Assembly (NCBI GenBank): GCA_900548535.1
Contig: URLG01000006.1
Span: 1-60,258, forward strand
Reading direction: 5' to 3'
From: Candidatus Segatella intestinihominis
GTDB lineage: Bacteria > Bacteroidota > Bacteroidia > Bacteroidales > Bacteroidaceae
Length of the DNA stretch: 60,258 nt
Shown: piece after piece, positions 51,316 through 59,867 of the stretch
How the letters are laid out: the number at the start of each line of letters is the position of its first letter
Position numbering within the stretch: position 1 is the first letter of the stretch
Translations under genes and position numbers: made by a program
The notes under the pieces: generated by a model
Databases searched by the model: none
Seen by the model: only the letters and a program-made list of their open reading frames with translations
What the model was told of the DNA's origin: nothing

Positions 51316-52563
51316 ATGAATTTTCCTCTATTTATAGCAAAGAGATTATATAGCGACCAGGGCGATAAACATAAAGTTTCTCGCCCTGCTATTCATATAG
51401 CCACCGCTGGCGTTGCCATCGGACTCGCCATCATGATCATGTCAGTGAGCGTGGTGCTGGGCTTCAAGCATACCATCCGTGACAAGGTGATAGGATTCGG
51501 CAGCCATATACAGGTAGCTGACTTCATGACCCTGCAACAGCAGAACCAATATCCCGTGGTGATGGACGACTCGATGGTCAACGTGCTCAAGAAGATACCC
51601 GGCGTGAAGCATGTGCAGCGATTTGCCATGAAAGAGGGTATTCTGAAGACCGACAGCGACTTCCTGGGCGTAGTGTTCAAGGGCGTGGGACCTGACTTCG
51701 ACTCCACCTTCATCCACCAGAACATGGTGGAAGGAAGCATACCGAAGTTTGACGACAAGGCAAGCCACAACCAGATACTCATCTCCCAACTGATGGCAGA
51801 CAAGCTGAAACTGAAGAACGGAGAGCGCATCTTCGCCTACTTCATCGACGACAACGGAGTGCGCATGCGCCGATTCACCATCAAGGGCATCTATCAGACC
51901 AACCTGAAGAAATATGATGAGTTGATGGTATATACCGACCTCTACACCGCCGTGAAACTGAACGGATGGATGGAAGACCAGGCAAGCGGAGCCGAACTGA
52001 CCGTGAAGGACTTCAACAAGCTCAACGAGACGGAAGACTATATAATAAATAAGGTGAACCGCACCTGCGACCACTATGGCGAGACCTACAGCAGTGCCAC
52101 CATCAAGGACCTGAACCCACAGATATTCCAATGGCTCAGCCTGATGGACCTCAACGTATGGATCATCCTGGGACTGATGCTCATCGTGGCAGGCGTAACC
52201 ATGATTAGCGGTCTGCTCATCATCATCCTGGAACGCACGTCGATGATAGGCGTGATGAAGGCACTCGGCGCACGCAACAAGACCATCCGCCACACCTTCC
52301 TCTGGTTTGCCGTATTCATCATCGGCAAGGGTATGGTGCTGGGCAACATGATAGGCCTCGGCATCCTAGCCCTGCAAAACTGGACAGGACTGGTGAAGCT
52401 CGACGCACAGACATACTACGTAAGCACCGTGCCAGTGGAGTTCAATTGGCTCTTCATCGTAGCGCTCAATGTGGCTACTCTCATCATCAGCGTATTCATG
52501 CTCGTAGCGCCAAGCTACCTGATATCACATATCCATCCAGCCAAGTCGATGAGATATGAATAA
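51316..52563 (+). CDS. FtsX-like permease of LolC/LolE type
   Basis: This 415-residue membrane protein is the permease of an ABC exporter that extracts lipoproteins from the inner membrane in related systems. It begins NFPLFIAKRLYSDQGDKHKVSRPAIHIA, a hallmark opening, with a first membrane helix at about 25-50 (TAGVAIGLAIMIMSVSVVLG), a large periplasmic loop (to about 260), then three helices at the C-terminus, and ending HPAKSMRYE. The ATPase partner is not adjacent. Specificity for lipoproteins is an inference from the family. Confidence 0.9.
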   Translation: MNFPLFIAKRLYSDQGDKHKVSRPAIHIATAGVAIGLAIMIMSVSVVLGFKHTIRDKVIGFGSHIQVADFMTLQQQNQYPVVMDDSMVNVLKKIPGVKHVQRFAMKEGILKTDSDFLGVVFKGVGPDFDSTFIHQNMVEGSIPKFDDKASHNQILISQLMADKLKLKNGERIFAYFIDDNGVRMRRFTIKGIYQTNLKKYDELMVYTDLYTAVKLNGWMEDQASGAELTVKDFNKLNETEDYIINKVNRTCDHYGETYSSATIKDLNPQIFQWLSLMDLNVWIILGLMLIVAGVTMISGLLIIILERTSMIGVMKALGARNKTIRHTFLWFAVFIIGKGMVLGNMIGLGILALQNWTGLVKLDAQTYYVSTVPVEFNWLFIVALNVATLIISVFMLVAPSYLISHIHPAKSMRYE

Positions 52564-52608
52564 GCCCATCTCCAAGAAGAGATGAGTTCGCAATTAATGT
52601 CCTATTTT

Positions 52609-52644
52609 ATCCCATTATTGCCCATTTTGTGGTAATAATGGGAT
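52609..52644. promoter_or_regulatory. Inverted repeat between the permease and the acyl-CoA ligase genes
   Basis: ATCCCATTATT (52609-52619) pairs with AATAATGGGAT (52634-52644), 11 bp with a 14-base loop. It lacks a good T-tract, so it is either a weak terminator for the permease gene or a regulator-binding site for the ligase promoter 48 bases downstream. Confidence 0.4.
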
Positions 52645-52691
52645 GAAACTAAAATATTTTACTTAGTTTTTGAAAATAGCGCACATTTTAT

Positions 52692-52722
52692 TTTGTAGTG
52701 TGCACAATTTTCTGTACCTTTG
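52692..52722 (+). promoter_or_regulatory. Promoter of the tandem acyl-CoA ligase genes with phased TGCACA repeats
   Basis: TTTG (52692-52695), 19 bases, then TACCTTTG (52715-52722). TGCACAA occurs at 52701 and again at 52721, 20 bases apart, with related GCACA at 52681 and TGCAA at 52742, giving a set at roughly two-helical-turn spacing over the promoter. Confidence 0.65.
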
Positions 52723-52745
52723 CACAAAATTTAGAAAACTGTGCA

Positions 52746-54413
52746 ATGAATTCAATACCAAGTTTTAACTCGTATATTGAGCAAAGCATCATCAAGAACT
52801 GGCACTTGGATGCCCTGACAGATTACAAGGGTGCCACATTGCAGTATCACGATGTAGCAAGAAAGATTGAGAAGCTCCACATCCTGTTCGAAAACAGCGA
52901 CGTGAAGAAGGGCGACAAGATAGCTGTGTGCGGAAGAAATAGTAGTCAGTGGGCAGTAGCCTTCCTGGCCATTATTACTTACGGCGCTATCGTCGTACCT
53001 ATACAGAACGAATTTAAGCCCGAACAGATTCACAACATCGTAAACCACAGCGAGAGCAAGCTGCTCTTCGTGGGCGACGTGGTAGCTACAGAGATAACAC
53101 CCGATGAGATGCCATCATTAGAGGGCATCATCTATCTGCCAGACAATTCACTCGTCATCTCACGCTCAGAGAAACTTACTTATGCGCGAGAGAATCTCAA
53201 TGCAATGTTTGGCCACAAATATCCAAAATATTTCAGACCCGAGCACGTACACTATCACGTGGACGACCCTGAGGAACTGGCGATGATCAACTACACCAGT
53301 GGCACCACAGGATTCTCCAAGGGTGTGATGCTGCCATATCGTGCCTTATGGGGTAACCTGGACTATATGCTCGATCGCATAGCGCCCAAGATTAGCAAGA
53401 ACTGCAACATCCTGGCATCCCTGCCTATGGCACACATGTATGGACTGATGGCAGACTTGATATTCAATATGGTGCAGGGCAACCACATCTTCTTCCTGAC
53501 CCGCCTGCCAAGTCCATCGCTGATAGCACAGGCATTCACGGAAATCAAGCCAAGCATCATCTTCGCCGTGCCACTCGTCGTAGAGAAGATCGTGAGAAAG
53601 AAGATATTCCCTCTCATCCAGACCAACCGTGTGCGCCTGCTCATGAACATGCCGGTCATCAATAAGCGCATCAAGGAGAAGATATGCGACTTCGTGATGA
53701 AGGAGTTTGGTGGCAATGCCTATGAAATCGTAGTGGGTGGTGCACCGCTCAACAAGGAGATAGAGAACTTCTTCATGAGCATCGACTTCCCTATCGCCAT
53801 GGCATACGGAACCACTGAGACGGCACCATTCATCACCTTCGCCAACCAAGACGAATATGAGGCTGCAAGTTGCGGCGTCGCCGTGAAACACATGGAGGTA
53901 AAGGTGCTGAGCAATGACCCTATGAAGATACCAGGCGAACTGGTATGCAAAGGCATCAACACGATGAAGGGCTACTACAAGAACGAAGAAGCCACAAGTG
54001 CTGTCATCGACCCAGACGGATGGTTCCACACAGGCGACCTAGCCACCATGAGCCCAGACGGTCATTTCTATGTGAAGGGACGCAGCAAAAACATGCTGCT
54101 GGGACCTAACGGACAGAACATCTATCCTGAGGAAATAGAAGACAAGCTCAACTCGATGGCCATGGTGAGCGAGAGCATCCTCCTACAGAAGGACGACAAG
54201 CTCGTGGCACTCGTACATCCAGACATGGAAGAAGCCCACACACTGGGATTCACTGAAGAAGACATCAACAACATCATGGAGCAGAACCGCAAGGAACTCA
54301 ACGCCATGATACCATCATTCGCCAAAGTATCACGCATCCAGTTGCACGACAAGGAGTTTGAGAAAACGGCCAAGAAATCAATTAAGAGATATCTGTATCA
54401 AAACGCAATATAA
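52746..54413 (+). CDS. AMP-dependent fatty-acyl-CoA synthetase (first of tandem pair)
   Basis: This 555-residue ANL-superfamily ligase starts at ATG 52746 (MNSIPSFNSYIEQSIIKNWH); an upstream in-frame ATG (52698) is in the promoter region. It has the AMP-binding motif NYTSGTTGFSKGVM (about 182), YGTTETAPFI, GWFHTGDLATM, and the C-terminal domain with LGPNGQNIYPEEIEDKLNSM. The catalytic Lys is in KTAKKSIKRYL near the end. It activates a fatty or other carboxylic acid to acyl-CoA via acyl-AMP. A very similar enzyme starts two bases after its stop. Confidence 0.92.
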   Translation: MNSIPSFNSYIEQSIIKNWHLDALTDYKGATLQYHDVARKIEKLHILFENSDVKKGDKIAVCGRNSSQWAVAFLAIITYGAIVVPIQNEFKPEQIHNIVNHSESKLLFVGDVVATEITPDEMPSLEGIIYLPDNSLVISRSEKLTYARENLNAMFGHKYPKYFRPEHVHYHVDDPEELAMINYTSGTTGFSKGVMLPYRALWGNLDYMLDRIAPKISKNCNILASLPMAHMYGLMADLIFNMVQGNHIFFLTRLPSPSLIAQAFTEIKPSIIFAVPLVVEKIVRKKIFPLIQTNRVRLLMNMPVINKRIKEKICDFVMKEFGGNAYEIVVGGAPLNKEIENFFMSIDFPIAMAYGTTETAPFITFANQDEYEAASCGVAVKHMEVKVLSNDPMKIPGELVCKGINTMKGYYKNEEATSAVIDPDGWFHTGDLATMSPDGHFYVKGRSKNMLLGPNGQNIYPEEIEDKLNSMAMVSESILLQKDDKLVALVHPDMEEAHTLGFTEEDINNIMEQNRKELNAMIPSFAKVSRIQLHDKEFEKTAKKSIKRYLYQNAI

Positions 54414-54415
54414 TT

Positions 54416-56080
54416 ATGGAGATACCAAGCTTTAATGCACTCATACAGAAGAGCATCATCGACCACTGGGACATGGATGCCCTAACCGACTACAAGGGAG
54501 CTACCTTGCAGTATCATGACGTAGCCAGAAAGATAGAGAAGCTACACATCATGTTTGAAAATTCTGGCGTAGTAAAGGGCGACAAGATAGCACTTTGCGG
54601 CAGAAACAGCGCCAACTGGGCAGTGGCTTTCCTCGCTACTCTCACATACGGTGCCATCGCTGTGCCTATCCTGCACGAGTTTATGCCAGACCAGATACAC
54701 AACATCGTGAACCACAGCGACGCCAAGTTGCTCTTCGTGGGCGATGTAGTGGCTACTCAGGTAGATGCCACCAAGATGCCAGGACTGGAGGGAATCATCT
54801 ATATCCCAGACTACTCGCTCGTGGTATCTCGCACAGATAAGTTGACTTATGCCCGCGAGCACCTCAATGAGATGTTTGGCGTGAAGTATCCTAAGTACTT
54901 CCGCAAGGAGCACATCAACTACTACATCGAGCAGAACCCTAATGAGTTGGCTATGATCAACTATACCAGCGGTACCACCGGTTTCTCCAAGGGAGTCATG
55001 GTGCCATACCGCGCACTTTGGGGCAACGCCGACTTTGCCAAGGATGTACTGGGCAAGCAGATCAAGGCTGGCGACCCAGTGATCAGCATCCTGCCAATGG
55101 CTCACATGTATGGCATGGCATTCGAATTTATCTTCGAGTTCATCAAGGGCTGCCACGTATATTATCTCACCCGCATCCCTAGCCCAGCCATCATCGCAGA
55201 GGCATTCGGTAGAATCAAGCCTGCGGTCATCATCGCAGTACCACTGGTCATCGAAAAGATTATCCGCAAGAAGGTATTCCCTAAGATACAGAACAACCGT
55301 ATGCGCATGTTGCTCCACATGCCAGTGATTAGCAAGAAGGTGAAGGAGAAGATTTGCGAACAGGTAACTAATGCCTTTGGTGGCAACTTCTATGAGGTCA
55401 TCATCGGCGGTGCCGCCTTCAACCAGGAGGTAGAAACCTTCCTTCACAATGTGGGTTTCAAGTATACCGTGGGCTATGGTGCCACAGAGTGTGCACCTAT
55501 CATCTGCTACGAGGATTACAAGAACTTCGTACCTGGCTCTTGCGGCAAGGCAGCCCTCCACATGATGGTACGCATCGACAGCCCAGACCCAGAGAATGTG
55601 CCAGGCGAGATTCTTGCCAAGGGTCCTAACGTGATGTTGGGTTACTACAAGAACGAGGAGGCAACCAAGGCGACCATCGACGAGAACGGCTGGTATCACA
55701 CCGGCGACCTCGGCACCATGGATGGTGATGGCAATGTATATATCAAGGGCCGCAGCAAGAACATGCTGCTCGGTGCCAACGGACAGAACATCTATCCTGA
55801 GGAAATAGAGGATAAGCTCAACTCACTGGCTCTCGTAGCTGAAAGCGTGGTGGTACAGAAGGGCGACAAGCTCATAGGCCTGGTTTATCCAGACTATGAC
55901 GAAGCTCAGACCTTGAACCTCGGCAAGAAAGAACTGGAGGAAATCATGGAGCAGAACCGCCAGGAACTGAACACCATGATACCTGCCTACAGCAAGGTAT
56001 CAGAAATCAGAATACACGAAGAGGAATTCGAGAAGACTCCAAAGAAGAGCATCAAGCGATTCCTCTATACAGTGGACTAA
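54416..56080 (+). CDS. AMP-dependent fatty-acyl-CoA synthetase (second of tandem pair)
   Basis: This 554-residue ligase is clearly a duplicate of the preceding gene (for example DALTDYKGATLQYHDVARK is shared) but has diverged across its length and is not an assembly copy. It keeps NYTSGTTGFSKGVMVPYR, YGATECAPII, GWYHTGDLGTMDG, LGANGQNIYPEEIEDKLNSL and a C-terminal KTPKKSIKRFL. The acyl-binding pocket residues differ between copies (for example HEFMPD against NEFKPE, and YGMAFEFIFEF against YGLMADLIFNM), so the substrates may differ. Its start is two bases past the first gene's stop, so both are translated from one message. Confidence 0.92.
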   Translation: MEIPSFNALIQKSIIDHWDMDALTDYKGATLQYHDVARKIEKLHIMFENSGVVKGDKIALCGRNSANWAVAFLATLTYGAIAVPILHEFMPDQIHNIVNHSDAKLLFVGDVVATQVDATKMPGLEGIIYIPDYSLVVSRTDKLTYAREHLNEMFGVKYPKYFRKEHINYYIEQNPNELAMINYTSGTTGFSKGVMVPYRALWGNADFAKDVLGKQIKAGDPVISILPMAHMYGMAFEFIFEFIKGCHVYYLTRIPSPAIIAEAFGRIKPAVIIAVPLVIEKIIRKKVFPKIQNNRMRMLLHMPVISKKVKEKICEQVTNAFGGNFYEVIIGGAAFNQEVETFLHNVGFKYTVGYGATECAPIICYEDYKNFVPGSCGKAALHMMVRIDSPDPENVPGEILAKGPNVMLGYYKNEEATKATIDENGWYHTGDLGTMDGDGNVYIKGRSKNMLLGANGQNIYPEEIEDKLNSLALVAESVVVQKGDKLIGLVYPDYDEAQTLNLGKKELEEIMEQNRQELNTMIPAYSKVSEIRIHEEEFEKTPKKSIKRFLYTVD

Positions 56081-56099
56081 AAAATTATATTAGAGTTAT

Positions 56100-56152
56100 A
56101 AAAAAGGAAAACGACCTCAATGCATAATGCATTGAGGTCGTTTTCCTTTTTT
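56100..56152. terminator. Bidirectional terminator
   Basis: AAAAAGGAAAACGACCTCAA and its complement TTGAGGTCGTTTTCCTTTTT (arms about 56101-56124 and 56127-56150) form a long near-perfect stem with a tiny loop. It separates the rightward ligase operon from the leftward DUF5606 gene. Confidence 0.9.
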
Positions 56153-56153
56153 A

Positions 56154-56591
56154 TTAATCCTGACGATCATCTACATTGTCACCCTCTGTAGGTGCAAGAG
56201 TAGCCTTGAAGTCGGTGATGCCATACTTAGCCAAGATGTTGTACCACTGGAGCAACTTCTTGATGTCGCTATCGTGTACACGATCACGATCGTAGTTAGG
56301 CAATACCTCAGCGAAGTAAGCGTGGAGCTCATCAGCAGACGCCTTCTTGTAGTTGAAAGCACTCACCTTGCCCTCTTCCTTCTTGCTAACGCTATCGAGA
56401 ACCTCCCACAATGGCACCTCGTCAGCGTCTGTATACATAGCGATGTCACCAAGACTTGTTACGCGATCGGTAGCGAATGCTGGGATACGCTTGTGAGTCT
56501 CATCGAGAGTTTCCACAATGAGATTTCTGTTACCTCTAGAAACCAGTTTATAAAGGCCTGGCTTGCCTGCAATTGAAAGAATAGTTTCCAT
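56154..56591 (-). CDS. DUF5606 family protein
   Basis: This 145-residue protein begins METILSIAGKPGLYKLVSRG and includes GDIAMYTDADEVPLWEVLDSV and NYKKASADELHAYFAEVLPNYDRDRVHDSDI (shown as SADELHAYFAEVLP). It matches DUF5606, a small cytosolic family of Bacteroidota with a knotted SH3-like N-domain and no known function. It is the last gene of the nusB-yajC-ybbR-coaE-DUF5606 cluster, which keeps this order in many genomes of the phylum, so it may be tied to RNA or membrane processes. Confidence 0.88.
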   Translation of the reverse strand: METILSIAGKPGLYKLVSRGNRNLIVETLDETHKRIPAFATDRVTSLGDIAMYTDADEVPLWEVLDSVSKKEEGKVSAFNYKKASADELHAYFAEVLPNYDRDRVHDSDIKKLLQWYNILAKYGITDFKATLAPTEGDNVDDRQD

Positions 56592-56655
56592 TTTCTTTAG
56601 TTGTCCTTTATTTATTATTATTTATATTCTTAAGTAATTCTATCGCCGTCCATTA

Positions 56656-57219
56656 TTAACGACATATTTGCTTCAGCAATTCCTTTACCTGCTGCTCTAT
56701 GCTCCTCACTCCATCATTCACGATTTCATAATCGGAGAGAGACACAAGTTGCTCCTGCGGCATCACGGCATTCACCCACTGCTGGGCTTTCTCACGAGAG
56801 ATATGGTCGCGCTGCATGATACGATCCAAACGAACGGAGACCGGAGCTGTGACACAAACCACAAAATCGAAATGGGTGCGACGATGGAATCCACTATCAA
56901 AGAGGATGGCACTCTCCAGCCAGTCGCAGTCGCTCTGCTCAAAGTCACGAGCCACGGCAGGATGCACCACGTCATTGACCGCCTGCTTATTAGCCTCGCT
57001 AGATAAGAGAAACTTTGCCAGCACAGGCTTCTGCAACACACCATCTTGATACACATCATTGCCTACCAACTGTATGAGCTGCTCCTGCAATGCTGCATCA
57101 GAGCGCATCAATCGCTTGGCACCAGCATCGCAGTCATAGACCTTGATGCCATGTCGTTCCAATTCTCGGCACACATAGCTCTTGCCACTACCTATGCCTC
57201 CTGTTATCGCTATCTTCAT
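56656..57219 (-). CDS. coaE: Dephospho-CoA kinase
   Basis: This 187-residue P-loop kinase phosphorylates the 3'-hydroxyl of dephospho-CoA, the last step of CoA synthesis. The P-loop is IAITGGIGSGKSYVCREL; DCDAGAKRLM and FLLSSEANKQAVNDVVHP follow, and ESAILFDSG and MQRDHISREKA complete the family pattern. It works downstream of PanC and PanD, also encoded in this window. It is third before the DUF5606 gene in the leftward cluster. Confidence 0.95.
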   Translation of the reverse strand: MKIAITGGIGSGKSYVCRELERHGIKVYDCDAGAKRLMRSDAALQEQLIQLVGNDVYQDGVLQKPVLAKFLLSSEANKQAVNDVVHPAVARDFEQSDCDWLESAILFDSGFHRRTHFDFVVCVTAPVSVRLDRIMQRDHISREKAQQWVNAVMPQEQLVSLSDYEIVNDGVRSIEQQVKELLKQICR

Positions 57220-57285
57220 ATCATTATCAAACCACTTACTATCTATTGCAGCAACAATAGATACTTCTGTTATTACAACAAACCT

Positions 57286-58266
57286 CTATTGCTGCTCCAG
57301 CAGATAATCTACTGTCTCAATGTCTAACCTAGCCTTGCTCACCGTTCGCGGAACGCTCCTCAACTGAAGCGTACACTTATCGGAAGGATTGTTGGCCAAA
57401 TCATTGTAGTCCACCACCACCTTAAACTGGCTAGGCTTGATGGTACGGAAGAGGCTGGCTCCCACCGTAAACCTCACGCTGACACGTGAAGGGAAAGTGC
57501 GCAGCACCATATTATCGGGCATATTGATAGCCGTTACAGGCACATCTACCGTCTCTTCGGTCAAGACATCGGGATATACAGCCAAGCGTACCATGGAAGG
57601 TACAATCTTCACGCCACGAATCTTTTGGATATACACATTGCGATGTATAGTATCTTGCAGATTGCGCAGATTGAATGGCTCTATCTCCACAGCTGTGAGC
57701 TGATCGAGTTGGCGCTTGTTGGCATATACCGTAACCACAGAAGGCAAGAACTCTGTATGAGCCAAATAATAGCTCTTATTGGTAGTAATCTTTCCCTTGA
57801 AGACGACTGGCACCTTCTTGGAAGAACCATACGTGAAGTAGAAATCAAACTGGCCTGGCTTCAAGGAGAGCATCTTGCTCGAACCATAAAGCTGCGACAG
57901 GACTTGTCTCTGCACTTCCGCCAACGGAATCTCACCTCTACCGGCATCATCATCTGCATAGGTAGCAAACTTGAAAGTCAAGGGACGGAATCCCCTACCA
58001 TAAGCATAAGTAACCAAAGTAAAGCCCTTATCTCTCACGGTAATATGCACGGTATCAGGAAGTTCACCCGTGATAACGGCATTACGAGGCACCCCAGTAA
58101 GGCGCACAGGAATATCAAATTCTCTCTCCAGTGTCTCATTGAGCGACATCATCAACCAGAACGAGCCGCTGAGAGCGAGAAAGAACAAAAAAATCAGAAA
58201 CTCCTTATTCAGACCACTGAACAGGAAGTTTCTGACAGCTCGCAATATGTTTCTTACACTATGCAT
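57286..58266 (-). CDS. YbbR-like domain membrane protein
   Basis: The ATG at 58266 (MHSVRNILRAVRNFLFSGLN) is preferred: it overlaps yajC by eight bases, and the longer frame to 58329 lies inside yajC. The 326-residue product has one membrane helix (about residues 21-38, FLIFLFFLALSGSFWLMM) and a large exported part with two or more YbbR repeats of about 85 residues (for example SLNETLEREFDIPVRLTGVP and VDVPVTAINMPDNMVLRTFPSRV). Such proteins affect c-di-AMP cyclase activity in Firmicutes, but here the role is unknown. It lies between yajC and coaE. Confidence 0.86.
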   Translation of the reverse strand: MHSVRNILRAVRNFLFSGLNKEFLIFLFFLALSGSFWLMMSLNETLEREFDIPVRLTGVPRNAVITGELPDTVHITVRDKGFTLVTYAYGRGFRPLTFKFATYADDDAGRGEIPLAEVQRQVLSQLYGSSKMLSLKPGQFDFYFTYGSSKKVPVVFKGKITTNKSYYLAHTEFLPSVVTVYANKRQLDQLTAVEIEPFNLRNLQDTIHRNVYIQKIRGVKIVPSMVRLAVYPDVLTEETVDVPVTAINMPDNMVLRTFPSRVSVRFTVGASLFRTIKPSQFKVVVDYNDLANNPSDKCTLQLRSVPRTVSKARLDIETVDYLLEQQ

Positions 58267-58570
58267 TAGGAGTCTGACTGGTAGCATCAGCAAACACGTA
58301 GCTCTTAGCCACAGTGATAACCACGCCACGAGCCACCTCTACATCAATGGTGTTAGCCTCTAAGTTGACACGCTTCACAGTGCCATAGACACCCCCACCT
58401 GTAACTACCTTAGAACCTTCCTGAAGAGAGTTCTGGAACTTGCGAATTTCCTTCTGCTTCTTCTGCTGAGGACGAATCATGAAAAACCACATGATAGCAA
58501 AGATAGCTACCATCATGATGAGGAAGCTCATGCTACCACCACCCTGTGCTTGCAATAATAAATTTGTCAT
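58259..58570 (-). CDS. yajC: Preprotein translocase subunit YajC
   Basis: This 103-residue protein has one membrane helix (about residues 18-33, FLIMMVAIFAIMWFFMIRP) and the family signature RPQQKKQKEIRKFQNSL followed by GSKVVTGGGVYGTVKRV. It is an accessory of the SecDF-YajC complex. It overlaps the YbbR gene by eight bases and follows nusB by about 46 bases. Confidence 0.95.
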   Translation of the reverse strand: MTNLLLQAQGGGSMSFLIMMVAIFAIMWFFMIRPQQKKQKEIRKFQNSLQEGSKVVTGGGVYGTVKRVNLEANTIDVEVARGVVITVAKSYVFADATSQTPNA

Positions 58571-58616
58571 TTTCTTAAATGTATTTCTTGATAATATTTA
58601 TAATTCTTATTTATAT

Positions 58617-59603
58617 TTACTCTTCTGTTGGTCTGTGACCTCTATGCTTGCGCTCTGGCAACTCCTTGAGGATAATGCCCTTCTCAATAAGGAAACGAGC
58701 GATATTATCGAGCATACCGTTCACATAGCCACCACTGCGAGGAGTACTATATACCTTGGCGAGGTCTACATACTCATTGATGGTAACCGTAGCTGGGATA
58801 CCAGGGAAGTTGACAAGCTCGGCAATGGCAATCTGCATGATAACCACATCCATGTAAGCCAATCGAGAGAAGTCCCAGTTGCGAGAAGCATCGCTCATAT
58901 AGTGCTGATAGGTATCGCAATTGAGAATAGTGGCACGGAACAACTTGCCGGCAAAATCTCTATCCTCTGCGTCCTTATACTCTGGCAGCAACTCCTGCTT
59001 AGCCTTGTTGGCTGGATCGAAACGCTTGATGGTCTTCAATACGAATGTATCTACAATATCCTTGTCATCATTCCAGTAGAGGCTCTTCTCCTCCAAGAAA
59101 GCGTCAAACTCCTCATTGTTCATAATGAAAGCCTTGTAGGCACGACGCCAAAACTCACGGTCACGACTGTAATCGTCCATATCTGGCAACTGCTCGTCAA
59201 GGGCACCACTTACATAATCGGCATAAAGACTGCTTTGGGTAATGGCAGTATACAACTTACGCACTTCCTCAATATCCTCCTCCCAAGTAGAATGCTTCAC
59301 GTCAATCCAGTCGAGCAACATCTTGTTCTCTTCCAACTGAAGCGCAAACTTATTGAAAGCCATACGAGGAGATGGTTCCTGAGCACCCTCTCGCTTAGCA
59401 CGTGCCACCTCTACGTCATAACGCTTGCGTGACTCCTGTGTGATCGCAACGATGAGCTGCAACATGTAGTTATACAAATCGTATGACTTGGAGAGTGCAA
59501 ACATCAACTCCTTCTCAGCATTATCCATATTGTTATTGCCGTTTTGATAGTATGCGTAGGTTAACTGCACAATCTTACGTCTTATCAAATCCCTATTAAT
59601 CAT
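58617..59603 (-). CDS. nusB: Transcription antitermination factor NusB, extended Bacteroidota form
   Basis: This 328-residue protein is more than twice the size of the usual NusB (about 140 residues) and is typical of Bacteroidota, with an N-terminal helical extension. The conserved NusB core is at the C-terminus: FAGKLFRATILNCDTYQHY, LAYMDVVIMQIAIAELVNFP and ATVTINEYVDLAKVYSTPRSGGYVNGML (shown as TINEYVDLAKVYS). It helps antiterminate rRNA transcription with S10. It is the first gene of the cluster. Confidence 0.95.
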   Translation of the reverse strand: MINRDLIRRKIVQLTYAYYQNGNNNMDNAEKELMFALSKSYDLYNYMLQLIVAITQESRKRYDVEVARAKREGAQEPSPRMAFNKFALQLEENKMLLDWIDVKHSTWEEDIEEVRKLYTAITQSSLYADYVSGALDEQLPDMDDYSRDREFWRRAYKAFIMNNEEFDAFLEEKSLYWNDDKDIVDTFVLKTIKRFDPANKAKQELLPEYKDAEDRDFAGKLFRATILNCDTYQHYMSDASRNWDFSRLAYMDVVIMQIAIAELVNFPGIPATVTINEYVDLAKVYSTPRSGGYVNGMLDNIARFLIEKGIILKELPERKHRGHRPTEE

Positions 59604-59651
59604 TCTCTAATGTTTTAAAAGATTTACTTATTTAATTACCAATTACGAGTG

Positions 59652-59682
59652 CAAATATACACATTATATATATAATACGCAA
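59652..59682 (-). promoter_or_regulatory. Promoter of the nusB cluster
   Basis: On the minus strand, TTG (59682-59680), 20 bases, then TATATTTG (59659-59652), about 50 bases before the nusB start. Confidence 0.65.
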
Positions 59683-59751
59683 GAAAAGCAGGTATATTTT
59701 CTATTTTTTTAAGGGAAAAAGATGTTTTGGAGCATTTTTTCGTGGAAAAAC

Positions 59752-59782
59752 TTGCATATCTCAATAATAATTAGTACCTTTG
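59752..59782 (+). promoter_or_regulatory. Promoter of the L25/Ctc gene
   Basis: TTG (59752-59754), 20 bases, then TACCTTTG (59775-59782), with about 85 bases of leader before the ATG at 59868. Confidence 0.65.
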
Positions 59783-59867
59783 CACCCGCTTAAAACAAAG
59801 CTAATCCGTGTGATGGCGAGTTAAGGCAATCAATTATTAAAAACAACTTAATTTAGAGTAACACAAA

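Noticed and set aside
52698..52745. Upstream ATG for the first acyl-CoA ligase
   Set aside because: It lies within the promoter (between the -33 and -7 boxes) and adds residues absent from the paralogue.
54542..55699. 385-residue leftward ORF across the second acyl-CoA ligase gene
   Set aside because: Antisense shadow; the plus-strand frame has full ligase motifs and the shadow has none.
54416..56080. Tandem ligases as an assembly artefact
   Set aside because: The copies differ throughout, including in the pocket regions, so they are true paralogues.
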